In this document: positions 49,043 to 62,197 of the stretch, piece after piece
Position numbering within the stretch: the first letter of the stretch is position 1
Layout: each line of letters begins with the position of its first letter
From: Tragulus kanchil
Lineage: Eukaryota > Chordata > Mammalia > Artiodactyla > Tragulidae
Assembly (NCBI GenBank): GCA_022376925.1
Contig: JAIOJX010000006.1
Location: 55,337,658-55,401,657, forward strand
Direction of reading: 5' to 3'
DNA: 64,000 nt
Position numbers and translations under genes: made by a program
The notes under the pieces: model-generated
What the model saw: only the letters and a program-made list of their open reading frames with translations
What the model was told of the DNA's origin: nothing
Database searches by the model: none

Positions 49043-51175
49043 TAGTTAGTTCAACAGTGACCTGAAGCATGAAAGCCTTCTCTGATATGATCAGCTGGTC
49101 AGTGCGCATACTTTGTAACTGGGAACTTCACTCTATCTCCTTAAGAAGGCCAGTAGATTATAGGGCAGCAGGTCTTTTCTTTCATGGAGTGAAAAGCTGT
49201 CTTTAACTTCTGTTTGTTGATCCTGATTATACTTATTTCAGTCAAAAAAGAATTCATCTCTTCTCCATTTGACTATTAGGGGTAGTGATTGTAACTTCTC
49301 ATCCTATTGTTTCTACATCTGGAAAAGAAAAGAGGATTGAATCAAGTCATGTCTACGTTTTAAGCATGTTTTGTAGTTTGCCTTGTAAGTTTTTTCTTCT
49401 GAAGGGTGCCAACCACATCTGTGCCAAGCACTTTGTGTAGGTCATTTCATTTAATCCTCATAACGTCTTCTAAGACCGTGCTGCTCAAAGTGTTCAGCTG
49501 TGAGCCAGCAGCACCAGCAGCATCTGGGAGCTCATTAGAAATACAGACTCTTAGGCCCCACTCCAAACCTACTAATGTGAATCTGTGTCTTAACAGGATC
49601 CTCAGGTAATTCGTAGACACATTAAAGTTTCAGAAGCATTGCTAAAAGAGATTGATATATATGAATAAATTGAAGTGCAAAGAGCTAAACTAGCCCAGGG
49701 CCATGGGTTCCTTTTAAGAAAAAGAGAGTTGAGTCCAAGTCAGAGTAGCTTCTAGGTAAATGCATCACATATAATAAGTATCTAGGAGTTATTGTCAATG
49801 AAAATTTCCTAGGTTACTTTCTTCATTTAAATGTTCTTTCTCTATTCTGTTTTTCTGTATTGGATTTAATCTTTAAGTGTATGTTAAATCCTATCCAGTT
49901 ATAAAGATTTTGCTCAGTATTTTTATTCTTACTTTTTAAAATTGAAGTGTACTTGATTTACAGTGTTGTGTTAGATTTAGGTATATAACAAAGTGATTCA
50001 GTTTTATGCACACACATAAAATGTGTATATATGCGATATATACATATTCTTTTCCAGATTGTTCCCATTATAGTTATTACAAGATATTGATTCTGCTATA
50101 CAGTAGGCTTTAGTTAGTTCAACAGTGACCTGAAGCATGAAAGCCTTCTCTGATATGATCAGCTGGTCAGTGCGCATACTTTGTAACTGGGAACTTCACT
50201 CTATCTCCTTAAGAAGGCCAGTAGATTATAGGGCAGCAGGTCTTTTCTTTCATGGAGTGAAAAGCTGTCTTTAACTTCTGTTTGTTGATCCTGATTATAC
50301 TTATTTCAGTCAAAAAAGAATTCATCTCTTCTCCATTTGACTATTAGGGGTAGTGATTGTAACTTCTCATCCTATTGTTTCTACATCTGGAAAAGAAAAG
50401 AGGATTGAATCAAGTCATGTCTACGTTTTAAGCATGTTTTGTAGTTTGCCTTGTAAGTTTTTCTTCTGAAGGGTGCCAACCACATCTGTGCCAAGCACTT
50501 TGTGTAGGTCATTTCATTTAATCCTCATAACGTCTTCTAAGACCGTGCTGCTCAAAGTGTTCAGCTGTGAGCCAGCAGCACCAGCAGCATCTGGGAGCTC
50601 ATTAGAAATACAGACTCTTAGGCCCCACTCCAAACCTACTAATGTGAATCTGTGTCTTAACAGGATCCTCAGGTAATTCGTAGACACATTAAAGTTTCAG
50701 AAGCATTGCTAAAAGAGATTGATATATATGAATAAATTGAAGTGCAAAGAGCTAAACTAGCCCAGGGCCATGGGTTCCTTTTAAGAAAAAGAGAGTTGAG
50801 TCCAAGTCAGAGTAGCTTCTAGGTAAATGCATCACATATAATAAGTATCTAGGAGTTATTGTCAATGAAAATTTCCTAGGTTACTTTTTTCATTTAAATG
50901 TTCTTTCTCTATTCTGTTTTTCTGTATTGGATTTAATCTTTAAGTGTATGTTAAATCCTATCCAGTTATAAAGATTTTGCTCAGTATTTTTATTCTTACT
51001 TTTTAAAATTGAAGTGTACTTGATTTACAGTGTTGTGTTAGATTTAGGTATATAACAAAGTGATTCAGTTTTATGCACACACATAAAATGTGTATATATG
51101 CGTATATATACATATTCTTTTCCAGATTGTTCCCATTATAGTTATTACAAGATATTGATTCTGCTATACAGTAGG
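49043..51175. repeat. Direct duplication 16 (copies 49043-50107 and 50111-51175)
   Basis: Offset is 1067-1068 bp. The seam is nearly clean: both copies end at GTAGG, and copy 2 starts on GGCTT that also precedes copy 1. A one-base indel lies in the TATA-rich stretch of the L1 relic. Confidence 0.95.
49928..50107 (-). mobile_element. L1 LINE 3' fragment (antisense), first rendering
   Basis: AAAATTGAAGTGTACTTGATTTACAG and the TATA-rich L1 3' segment, cut at the seam of duplication 16. The continuation is at 50996-51540. Confidence 0.7.
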
Positions 51176-51540
51176 TCCTTGTGTTTACTTATTTTCACAT
51201 ATAAATAGTGTGCATCTGTTAATCCCAAATTCCTAATTTAGTCCTCCCTCTTTAGTTTCCATAAGTTTGTTTTCTGTGTGAGTCTGTGAGTCAATTTCTG
51301 TTTTGTAAATAAGTTCACTTGTGTATTTTGAAAACTTATAAAAAAAGCCCACATTAAAAACCCCCCACATATAAGTGATATCATGTTATATTTGTCTTTC
51401 TCTTTCTGACTTACTTTACTTAGTCTAGTAGTCTCTAGGTCCATCCATATTGCTGTAAATGGCGTTATTTCCTTCTTTTTTATGACTGAGTTGTATTTCA
51501 CTGTGTGTGTGTGTACACATACGGCATCTTCTTTATCCAT
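50996..51540 (-). mobile_element. L1 LINE 3' fragment (antisense), fuller rendering
   Basis: Same start as 49928 and continues through AAGTTCACTTGTGTA, ATAAGTGATATCATGTTATA and CTTTATCCATTCATCTGTCG. A third partial rendering is at 52375-52600. Confidence 0.72.
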
Positions 51541-51676
51541 TCATCTGTCGATAGACATCATTCAGTATCTAGGTAATAAATTCTTTTGTTCAGGATACTA
51601 GTTTTCATTGATATTCTAGCTTTGTATTTCTATGGATTTTTTTTCTTCATTTTTCTGGTGAACTAGAGAATGTTTT

Positions 51677-51890
51677 GGGACTTCCCTGGTGGCTCAGAGG
51701 GTAAAGAATCTACCTGCAATGTGGGAGACCTGGGTTAGATTATGGGTTGGGAAGATCCCCTGGAGGAGGGAATGGCTACTCACTTCAGTATTCTTGCCCA
51801 GAGAATTCCATGGACAGAGAAGCCTGGTGGTCTATATAGTCCATGGAGTCACAAAGAATCAGACACGACTGTGTGAATGGTCAGACTGTT
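51677..51890 (+). mobile_element. Bov-tA SINE
   Basis: Head GGGACTTCCCTGGTGGCTCA, body with CCATGGACAGAGAAGCCTGG, and end CAGACACGACTG. Second copy at 52726-52939. Confidence 0.9.
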
Positions 51891-52725
51891 CACTTGATTA
51901 GGGTGAGAAATAGATCTTTACAGCACATCACTGATGGCCCTTCTTTCTAGGTGGACATTAACCCTAGTTAGGAAATGCTTTTTCTAGACTGATTGTCTAG
52001 ATTAATTTTCAACCTTGGTTGCATATTAGAAACACTTAGGGAATTCTAACAAACAAACAAAAATAAAGTAAGAAACTACCAATGACTGAGCTCTCCCCTG
52101 GTCAATTAAATTGGAATCTCTGGGGGTAGACCTAGTATTGGTATATTTTTATATAAGTTCTTTGGTTGATTATAATGTGCACCAGGTGGAAGACAACTAT
52201 TGAATGAAGCCAATAAATGGAGGATGAACTCACCTAAGGTCTTCTCAGCTCAACTCATATTTTCTTTTTGCAAAATTAGGAAAGATGATATCAAAGGAGG
52301 GGCTTTGTACAGGTAGCAGCTAAATCAACTAACCAATTTTTAAATTTCTTTTGGCAATATTACCCTTAATTTCTATTTTGAAAACTTATAAAAAAGCCCA
52401 CATTAAAAACCCCCCACATATAAGTGATATCATGTTATATTTGTCTTTCTCTTTCTGACTTACTTTACTTAGTCTAGTAGTCTCTAGGTCCATCCATATT
52501 GCTGTAAATGGCGTTATTTCCTTCTTTTTTATGACTGAGTTGTATTTCACTGTGTGTGTGTGTACACATACGGCATCTTCTTTATCCATTCATCTGTCGA
52601 TAGACATCATTCAGTATCTAGGTAATAAATTCTTTTGTTCAGGATACTAGTTTTCATTGATATTCTAGCTTTGTATTTCTATGGATTTTTTTTCTTCATT
52701 TTTCTGGTGAACTAGAGAATGTTTT

Positions 52726-52939
52726 GGGACTTCCCTGGTGGCTCAGAGGGTAAAGAATCTACCTGCAATGTGGGAGACCTGGGTTAGATTATGGGTTGGG
52801 AAGATCCCCTGGAGGAGGGAATGGCTACTCACTTCAGTATTCTTGCCCAGAGAATTCCATGGACAGAGAAGCCTGGTGGTCTATATAGTCCATGGAGTCA
52901 CAAAGAATCAGACACGACTGTGTGAATGGTCAGACTGTT
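52726..52939 (+). mobile_element. Bov-tA SINE, second copy within duplication 17
   Basis: Same insertion as 51677-51890. Confidence 0.9.
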
Positions 52940-53428
52940 CACTTGATTAGGGTGAGAAATAGATCTTTACAGCACATCACTGATGGCCCTTCTTTCTAGG
53001 TGGACATTAACCCTAGTTAGGAAATGCTTTTTCTAGACTGATTGTCTAGATTAATTTTCAACCTTGGTTGCATATTAGAAACACTTAGGGAATTCTAACA
53101 AACAAACAAAAATAAAGTAAGAAACTACCAATGACTGAGCTCTCCCCTGGTCAATTAAATTGGAATCTCTGGGGGTAGACCTAGTATTGGTATATTTTTA
53201 TATAAGTTCTTTGGTTGATTATAATGTGCACCAGGTGGAAGACAACTATTGAATGAAGCCAATAAATGGAGGATGAACTCACCTAAGGTCTTCTCAGCTC
53301 AACTCATATTTTCTTTTTGCAAAATTAGGAAAGATGATATCAAAGGAGGGGCTTTGTACAGGTAGCAGCTAAATCAACTAACCAATTTTTAAATTTCTTT
53401 TGACAATATTACCCCTAATTTCTATTTT

Positions 53429-54196
53429 AAGGACTCTTTAGAAATCATGAGAATCCATTATGTTCACTCAGTTTGAGAGAAAGAAAGAACACATTGAGAA
53501 AGTCATGTGCAAATTGTTAAAAGGTTAGGAGGTGGAACTGTCATTAATGTCACCTTACATTTATTTAGAGTGAAATAACTTATTCAAAAGATGTACATGT
53601 TAAATAGTAAATATAGTTCCTAAGGAAAAATTTCCAAAATAATTACTGAGATTAAACATTAACCTTAATTCAGATTTTCAAAGAAAGTCAAGAGAAAATT
53701 CATCCTTAAGACACTGTTTTTTTTGTGAATAGACATTGGTGTGATTGTGCACAATGGGATTAAAATTTAAAAATTAATGTTAATTGCAGTTAAGAACTAG
53801 AGCGTCTTCTAAGGAATGAGTGGCATATTGGATGCGCAATCTGTGAAGATTTAATTTGCATTTACTTCAGTGACATTTTAGAGCTTCTTCATAAATATTT
53901 TATTTAAACAAGTGTGTTTCATCTCTGTGGGATTCCTCTACGTGGACCAGTGAGTGCCTTAGTCATGAAATAATTTTCAAGAGGGAAAACAAAAGCAAAT
54001 TGTGGTAAAGGCATCACAGGCAGCCTTGTGGCCAGCCACCTTTTTTAGAATAAACAATCAAAAGCACAAACTTTTTAATGTGGGCTAAACTTTCAAGGAA
54101 AACTTACGCCAACACCTAAGGGAAATCACCCTAAAATTCCCTGTTATGTATAGAACATGGCCATTGCTTTCACAGTAAAAACATCCTGGCACTTTT
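53429..54196. other. Unique intronic-type sequence, no feature seen
   Basis: Single-copy AT-rich DNA between duplications 17 and 18, with no open frame of note and no repeat that I can name. Confidence 0.45.
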
Positions 54197-54242
54197 GTGT
54201 TTGTATATGCATATGGGCTTTATCATATGATCAGTTTGAAAA

Positions 54243-56419
54243 AGTATATCAGAATCCCTTCCTAAGTGACTTGCTTAAGGGAACTAACAAGTTCATGTGC
54301 TCAGGTGTCTAGAGAAAGAGAGGAACTTAGTGATAGGCATCAGCAGGAGAGCAGTCTCACTTTCCAAAAGACGGCTATGGTATGCGTATTTCTGCTTACT
54401 AAATGAAATCACATTTGAGCCATAAATGTTCACCACTTCAAGTGTTTCGTTGGGTTGGCTCAAAGTATGGCTTTAAACCAAGGCAATCCCAAACGACTAA
54501 GTTCTGTAGACCTTGAAATATCCCTCTTGCATGTATTTTATCACACAAAAACTTTTATACCAACCCTGATAGAACTGCACTCAAAAGAAAAAAAAAAAAT
54601 ATCAGGAAATCAAGATGAAAAAGTGGAATAAACAAGAACTTTGGAATCAGAATCTGGTCCTGCCCTTGCTAGTTTTATTACCTTGAGTGGAATATTTGAC
54701 TCTTCACATTGTTCATGTGTGAAATGGAAGTGGAGGACTATTGTAGCACAACACCCAGAGTAAGTGCTCAAGTGAATGCTTAGTAAATGGAATTGGTGGG
54801 AGTAGTATCACAAGTCCACAGTCCCCCTCAGCTGTGATCCAAGTATGCACACTTGTTTCATCTATTTGTAAAGGCAAATCTTAGACATGTTGCGGTTTTG
54901 GTTCCAGACCAGCAATGTGAGTCACATGAGTTTTTTGATTTCTCAATGCGTTAAAAGTTTATGTTTAGACTATTCCATGTACAATAGCATTATGTCTTTA
55001 AAAAGTACATAATTTAAAAATACTTTTTGTTGCTAGAAGATGCTGACCATTGTCTGAGCTTCCAGTGAATCATATTTTTTGCAGCAGGAACTTCAATGAT
55101 CACAGATCACCATAACAAAATATAATAATAATAAAAAATATGAAATGTTGGGAGAATTATCAAAATATGACAGAAAGACATGAAGTGAGCAAATGCTATT
55201 GGAAAAATGGCTTGATAGGCTTGCTTGATACAAGACTGACACAAACCCTCGATTTCTTTTAAAAAACTGTAGTATCTGTGAAGTGCAATAAAGCAAAACT
55301 CCCAAAATATACACGCATAACAAAGTGTTTGTATATGCATATTTTCCAAAGTATATCAGAATCCCTTCCTAAGTGACTTGCTTAAGGGAACTAACAAGTT
55401 CATGTGCTCAGGTGTCTAGAGAAAGAGAGGAACTTAGTGATAGGCATCAGCAGGAGAGCAGTCTCACTTTCCAAAAGACGGCTATGGTATACGTATTTCT
55501 GCTTACTAAATGAAATCACATTTGAGCCATAAATGTTCACCACTTCAAGTGTTTCGTTGGGTTGGCTCAAAGTATGGCTTTAAACCAAGGCAATCCCAAA
55601 CGACTAAGTTCTGTAGACCTTGAAATATCCCTCTTGCATGTATTTTATCACACAAAAACTTTTATACCAACCCTGATAGAACTGCACTCAAAAGAAAAAA
55701 AAAAAAATATCAGGAAATCAAGATGAAAAAGTGGAATAAACAAGAACTTTGGAATCAGAATCTGGTCCTGCCCTTGCTAGTTTTATTACCTTGAGTGGAA
55801 TATTTGACTCTTCACATTGTTCATGTGTGAAATGGAAGTGGAGGACTATTGTAGCACAACACCCAGAGTAAGTGCTCAAGTGAATGCTTAGTAAATGGAA
55901 TTGGTGGGAGTAGTATCACAAGTCCACAGTCCCCCTCAGCTGTGATCCAAGTATGCACACTTGTTTCATCTATTTGTAAAGGCAAATCTTAGACATGTTG
56001 CGGTTTTGGTTCCAGACCAGCAATGTGAGTCACATGAGTTTTTTGATTTCTCAATGCGTTAAAAGTTTATGTTTAGACTATTCCATGTACAATAGCATTA
56101 TGTCTTTAAAAAGTACATAATTTAAAAATACTTTTTGTTGCTAGAAGATGCTGACCATTGTCTGAGCTTCCAGTGAATCATATTTTTTGCAGCAGGAACT
56201 TCAATGATCACAGATCACCATAACAAAATATAATAATAATAAAAAATATGAAATGTTGGGAGAATTATCAAAATATGACAGAAAGACATGAAGTGAGCAA
56301 ATGCTATTGGAAAAATGGCTTGATAGGCTTGCTTGATACAAGACTGACACAAACCCTCGATTTCTTTTAAAAAACTGTAGTATCTGTGAAGTGCAATAAA
56401 GCAAAACTCCCAAAATATA
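54243..56419. repeat. Direct duplication 18 (copies 54243-55311 and 55350-56419)
   Basis: Offset is 1107-1108 bp. Copy 2 starts with a shortened reading of 54197-54242 in which about 20 bases are missing. Copy 1 ends in a degraded reading of 56420-56445. A MIR relic is duplicated. Confidence 0.95.
54625..54792 (+). mobile_element. MIR-like relic, recurs near 55733-55900
   Basis: TTTGGAATCAGAATCTGGTC, TTATTACCTTGAGTGGAATA and GTAAGTGCTCAAGTGAATGC follow MIR order with gaps. Confidence 0.65.
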
Positions 56420-56469
56420 ACCTACACCTGTAACATTCACAGACAAAATTTAGTATTTTACTTTTTTGT

Positions 56470-56800
56470 AAGCTTAGAGTGTTATCACCACTTATTAGCT
56501 GTATGACCCTGGGAAGTTATTCTGTTCCTTCTGTTCCTGTGTCTTAGTTCTCTCATGAATAAAGTGGAGTGGTGTTACCCAAACAAAATACAGGATGCCC
56601 AGTTCAATTTGAATTTCAGTTAAACAAATGATATCCATTGTTTATCCAAAATTCAAATCGAATTTGGCATCCTCCATTTTTACTTGCTAAATCTAGCAAC
56701 CCTCTACTAAAACCTATCTCATAGCACATGTGAAATACAGTACTAGGTATATCATAAGTGCTCAGTAAATATTAGCCATTGTTACTACTAGTATCATAGT
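56470..56800 (+). mobile_element. MIR-like relic split by a palindromic element, recurs at 57543-57873
   Basis: ACTTATTAGCTGTATGACCC, GTGTCTTAGTTCTCTCATGA and, after an interruption at about 56577-56705, CCTATCTCATAGCACATGTG and AAGTGCTCAGTAAATATTAG. Confidence 0.65.
56592..56673. mobile_element. Palindromic non-autonomous DNA element (MITE-like)
   Basis: A 36 bp left arm (56592-56627) is repeated in inverted orientation at 56638-56673 with about seven mismatches, around a 10 bp centre. I recall similar palindromes as an old mammalian DNA-transposon family but cannot name it reliably. It sits inside a MIR-like relic. The whole is duplicated at 57665-57746. Confidence 0.65.
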
Positions 56801-58247
56801 TTTTCCATGATGAACAGTCATTATTGTCCAGTTATTGTGCTGAATATATATGTATGTTCCCAAAGGTAGATATATCCTTTTTTTGTTACTTAACACTTCT
56901 TTTGGATTATTTCTAGCATCTGATTTTTCATTAGTATCAATAGTATCTTATATCTATAGTATTCCACTCCCTTTTAATAAAACCTCTTAATAATTAGTCA
57001 TCACCAAGGGATTCCAATTGCTTTCTAGAGTGTCTATGCCAGTTAGTCCTGCCACGTGTCAACATGCAGGATAATGTGAACAAAGGTGGCTAATTCAACA
57101 GCTTTTAAGTAGCTACCTGGTCGTTTCAACCTGATTTTGTTGGTAGTACTGAATGTTCTTAATATTTTAAACCCATTTGTATTTTCTGTTATGTAAATTT
57201 TGTGTGCTTATTCTCCAGTCTTTTTGTCAACACCGTGTCATATTTGTCAATGCAGGAGTAATGTTCTGACTATTCAATGATCACAGATCACCATAACAAA
57301 ATATAATAATAATAAAAAATATGAAATGTTGGGAGAATTATCAAAATATGACAGAAAGACATGAAGTGAGCAAATGCTATTGGAAAAATGGCTTGATAGG
57401 CTTGCTTGATACAAGACTGACACAAACCCTCGATTTCTTTTAAAAAACTGTAGTATCTGTGAAGTGCAATAAAGCAAAACTCCCAAAATATAACCTACAC
57501 CTGTAACATTCACAGACAAAATTTAGTATTTTACTTTTTTGTAAGCTTAGAGTGTTATCACCACTTATTAGCTGTATGACCCTGGGAAGTTATTCTGTTC
57601 CTTCTGTTCCTGTGTCTTAGTTCTCTCATGAATAAAGTGGAGTGGTGTTACCCAAACAAAATACAGGATGCCCAGTTCAATTTGAATTTCAGTTAAACAA
57701 ATGATATCCATTGTTTATCCAAAATTCAAATCGAATTTGGCATCCTCCATTTTTACTTGCTAAATCTAGCAACCCTCTACTAAAACCTATCTCATAGCAC
57801 ATGTGAAATACAGTACTAGGTATATCATAAGTGCTCAGTAAATATTAGCCATTGTTACTACTAGTATCATAGTTTTTCCATGATGAACAGTCATTATTGT
57901 CCAGTTATTGTGCTGAATATATATGTATGTTCCCAAAGGTAGATATATCCTTTTTTTGTTACTTAACACTTCTTTTGGATTATTTCTAGCATCTGATTTT
58001 TCATTAGTATCAATAGTATCTTATATCTATAGTATTCCACTCCCTTTTAATAAAACCTCTTAATAATTAGTCATCACCAAGGGATTCCAATTGCTTTCTA
58101 GAGTGTCTATGCCAGTTAGTCCTGCCACGTGTCAACATGCAGGATAATGTGAACAAAGGTGGCTAATTCAACAGCTTTTAAGTAGCTACCTGGTCGTTTC
58201 AACCTGATTTTGTTGGTAGTACTGAATGTTCTTAATATTTTAAACCC

Positions 58248-60414
58248 ATTTGTATTTTCTGTTATGTAAATTTTGTGTGCTTATTCTCCACCATGTACAA
58301 ATGTATTTTTCAAGTCTGTTAATGTATTTCTTACCAATTTGCATTAGTTGGACCATAAATATTCTGTCAAATTAGCTTATAGAAGGAGTAGTGTATAGTC
58401 ATGTACTCAGATTGTCTGACTATATCAATCCATTACACTAGACTGCTTTCTAAACTGTTAGGAGTACATCAAGAAATAGGAATTCTTTGTAACATTCTTT
58501 CCAATGCAAAATGCCTTTATTTATATGAGATACGAAAAAAAAATTGTTATGTAACATGAATCTCTTTTTCCTTTTTTCCCCCACTTCCAAGCTCTATTCC
58601 CTTCCTAGCATTGTAGCCACACTGATCTGATCGCTTTTTTAATTATAATTAAATTAAATTTAAAAACCATCCATTGAGTGTCTAAGTGCCATGTACTAGG
58701 TTAGGCATCACTGATTTAAAGATACATTAGACATGGTTACTGCCCCTGTGGAACTGAGATGAAATAATAGTTGCAGTTAATAAAATAAAGATCAGAAGGG
58801 AGACTTGTACTGGATACAATGGAGGAAAAGAGGAGAAAAGTAATTATTGCATGGCTCTATAGAGAATTTCTGGAGATGTTGATTCTTGGGCAGAGTACTT
58901 TGCCTGGAATGTGTGGGTGACAAGGACATTGTAGGAATTTCCATATATTATAGGATGAGAGAGAATGGATCAGTAAGTGAAGCATGTATTGGGAATGTTG
59001 AGAGATGAGTCTACTGTAGTAAACACTGGTTGGCAGATCATGGAAGTCCTTGTTTGCCATTGTCAGAGTCCCAGTGAGGACTTGGGCTAGAGTATTCTGA
59101 TGCACTTATCTTGAAGGAAATATGGTTTAGTGTGATGAGCCCAAAGGATCCATTCTCAGTAAAGTAGTCTGAAGATTTCAGGATGGGGGAAGTTCTCTGG
59201 TTGCACTGTTCACGTCTTTCGGGTTCTCGTGGGAAAAAAGCTCAAGTGTTGGTGATGTTCTTCCTTTGAGTTAAAGTCCTAACAGATTAGAATCACTGCA
59301 TGGGACATTACCTATTCAGATCCACAAGTGTTTTCAAACTCTGAACTCAAGTGTATTTCTGTTATGTAAATTTTGTGTGCTTATTCTCCACCATGTACTT
59401 TTTTAATGTATTTCTTACCAATTTGCATTAGTTGGACCATAAATATTCTGTCAAATTAGCTTATAGAAGGAGTAGTGTATAGTCATGTACTCAGATTGTC
59501 TGACTATATCAATCCATTACACTAGACTGCTTTCTAAACTGTTAGGAGTACATCAAGAAATAGGAATTCTTTGTAACATTCTTTCCAATGCAAAATGCCT
59601 TTATTTATATGAGATACGAAAAAAAAATTGTTATGTAACATGAATCTCTTTTTCCTTTTTTCCCCCACTTCCAAGCTCTATTCCCTTCCTAGCATTGTAG
59701 CCACACTGATCTGATCGCTTTTTTAATTATAATTAAATTAAATTTAAAAACCATCCATTGAGTGTCTAAGTGCCATGTACTAGGTTAGGCATCACTGATT
59801 TAAAGATACATTAGACATGGTTACTGCCCCTGTGGAACTGAGATGAAATAATAGTTGCAGTTAATAAAATAAAGATCAGAAGGGAGACTTGTACTGGATA
59901 CAATGGAGGAAAAGAGGAGAAAAGTAATTATTGCATGGCTCTATAGAGAATTTCTGGAGATGTTGATTCTTGGGCAGAGTACTTTGCCTGGAATGTGTGG
60001 GTGACAAGGACATTGTAGGAATTTCCATATATTATAGGATGAGAGAGAATGGATCAGTAAGTGAAGCATGTATTGGGAATGTTGAGAGATGAGTCTACTG
60101 TAGTAAACACTGGTTGGCAGATCATGGAAGTCCTTGTTTGCCATTGTCAGAGTCCCAGTGAGGACTTGGGCTAGAGTATTCTGATGCACTTATCTTGAAG
60201 GAAATATGGTTTAGTGTGATGAGCCCAAAGGATCCATTCTCAGTAAAGTAGTCTGGAGATTTCAGGATGGGGGAAGTTCTCTGGTTGCACTGTTCACGTC
60301 TTTCAGGTTCTCGTGGGAAAAAAGCTCAAGTGTTGGTGATGTTCTTCCTTTGAGTTAAAGTCCTAACAGATTAGAATCACTGCATGGGACATTACCTATT
60401 CAGATCCACAAGTG
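58248..60414. repeat. Direct duplication 20 (copies 58248-59330 and 59351-60414)
   Basis: Offset is 1084 bp after an initial stretch with about 20 bases missing in copy 2 (59390-59404). Two transitions are seen, A59172/G60256 and G59221/A60305. Confidence 0.95.
58655..58770 (+). mobile_element. L2-like relic, recurs at 59739-59854
   Basis: CCATTGAGTGTCTAAGTGCC, TAGGTTAGGCATCACTG and GTTACTGCCCCTGTGGAACT resemble the same old repeat as at 61008. Confidence 0.4.
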
Positions 60415-62197
60415 TGTCACTCTGAAACTCAAGTGTTATTACCTCATATCGTTGTAAAAACTGCCTTTAGCAAGTGTAGTCATCTGGTTCAAACATCTGG
60501 GTTTTAGATAAAATTTCACTCTATGCCAACAGTGACATCTTACTTCCCTGCCTATTTATTTAATAATGTAAAAGCAGTGTGTTCAGTTGCATCACAGTGA
60601 CTCAGTTTAAAGATGTGCACAGTCTGTTTTCTCTGATGTTATAGGGCCCAGAAGGGAGCAAGCATGGCAAACCTAAGTGCCTACCAAGCCATGCTGTGGA
60701 GTGTTGATTTATTTTATATACAGGGGTTGCCAAGAGGCCAGTGCCATTCTTTAAATGAAGTGAATGCCCTTAGGCAGGTCCTTCAATTGTTTGATATTTG
60801 CTCCACCTCCTCTGGCCCCCACACATAAACTTTACTTGTCACTTTTAGGGGATATGCCTGGCTACTAAAGACATTACAATTTGCAATAGCTGTAGTACTG
60901 CAGACCAGCTGAAGAATTTTAAGTTGAAAACTGAGGGGAACAGATTTGTCTCCAGATTAGATGATTCAGGATGAAAGTTGATTGCAGAGATAAGGATTAG
61001 AAATGCCATTCACTTATTCATCAAATGTTTATTGATCTTCTCCAAGCACAAAGCTCTGTTCTAGGTATTGTGCATACCTAGGTACCTTGTTATAGTATTG
61101 TACCTATACTAAGGAACCAAACAGAACATAAAAATCTTCCAAGCACAAAAAACTTCTGTAGTAAACACTGGTTGGCAGATCATGGAAGTCCTTGTTTGCC
61201 ATTGTCAGAGTCCCAGTGAGGACTTGGGCTAGAGTATTCTGATGCACTTATCTTGAAGGAAATATGGTTTAGTGTGATGAGCCCAAAGGATCCATTCTCA
61301 GTAAAGTAGTCTGAAGATTTCAGGATGGGGGAAGTTCTCTGGTTGCACTGTTCACGTCTTTCGGGTTCTCGTGGGAAAAAAGCTCAAGTGTTGGTGATGT
61401 TCTTCCTTTGAGTTAAAGTCCTAACAGATTAGAATCACTGCATGGGACATTACCTATTCAGATCCACAAGTGTGTCACTCTGAAACTCAAGTGTTATTAC
61501 CTCATATCGTTGTAAAAAACTGCCTTTAGCGAGTGTAGTCATCTGGTTCAAACATCTGGGTTTTAGATAAAATTTCACTCTATGCCAACAGTGACATCTT
61601 ACTTCCCTGCCTATTTATTTAATAATGTAAAAGCAGTGTGTTCAGTTGCATCACAGTGACTCAGTTTAAAGATGTGCACAGTCTGTTTTCTCTGATGTTA
61701 TAGGGCCCAGAAGGGAGCAAGCATGGCAAACCTAAGTGCCTACCAAGCCATGCTGTGGAGTGTTGATTTATTTTATATACAGGGGTTGCCAAGAGGCCAG
61801 TGCCATTCTTTAAATGAAGTGAATGCCCTTAGGCAGGTCCTTCAATTGTTTGATATTTGCTCCACCTCCTCTGGCCCCCACACATAAACTTTACTTGTCA
61901 CTTTTAGGGGATATGCCTGGCTACTAAAGACATTACAATTTGCAATAGCTGTAGTACTGCAGACCAGCTGAAGAATTTTAAGTTGAAAACTGAGGGGAAC
62001 AGATTTGTCTCCAGATTAGATGATTCAGGATGAAAGTTGATTGCAGAGATAAGGATTAGAAATGCCATTCACTTATTCATCAAATGTTTATTGATCTTCT
62101 CCAAGCACAAAGCTCTGTTCTAGGTATTGTGCATACCTAGGTACCTTGTTATAGTATTGTACCTATACTAAGGAACCAAACAGAACATAAAAATCTT
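60098..62197. repeat. Direct duplication 21 (copies 60098-61138 and 61156-62197)
   Basis: Offset is 1058-1059 bp. It overlaps duplication 20. At the two variable bases of the triple region, the third copy (A61314, G61363) agrees with the first and not the middle one. An A-run indel and an A/G difference (ttagcAag, ttagcGag) follow. Confidence 0.95.
61008..61138 (+). mobile_element. L2-like relic, recurs at 62066-62460 and 63143-63537
   Basis: TTCATCAAATGTTTATTGAT, AGCTCTGTTCTAGGTATTG and, in the longer renderings, CTTATGGAGCTTACATGTTG. Present three times because duplications 21 and 22 overlap here. Confidence 0.5.

Larger units (their letters stand above)
51325..53428. repeat. Direct duplication 17 (copies 51325-52379 and 52375-53428)
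   Basis: Offset is 1049-1050 bp, the smallest. The join is clean on ATTTT. Two transitions are visible near the end (ttgGcaat/ttgAcaat and accCttaa/accCctaa). A Bov-tA is duplicated. Confidence 0.95.
56201..58290. repeat. Direct duplication 19 (copies 56201-57217 and 57274-58290)
   Basis: Offset is exactly 1073 bp. It overlaps duplication 18, so about 218 bp is present three times (55093, 56201 and 57274). The palindromic element described separately is duplicated. Confidence 0.95.
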
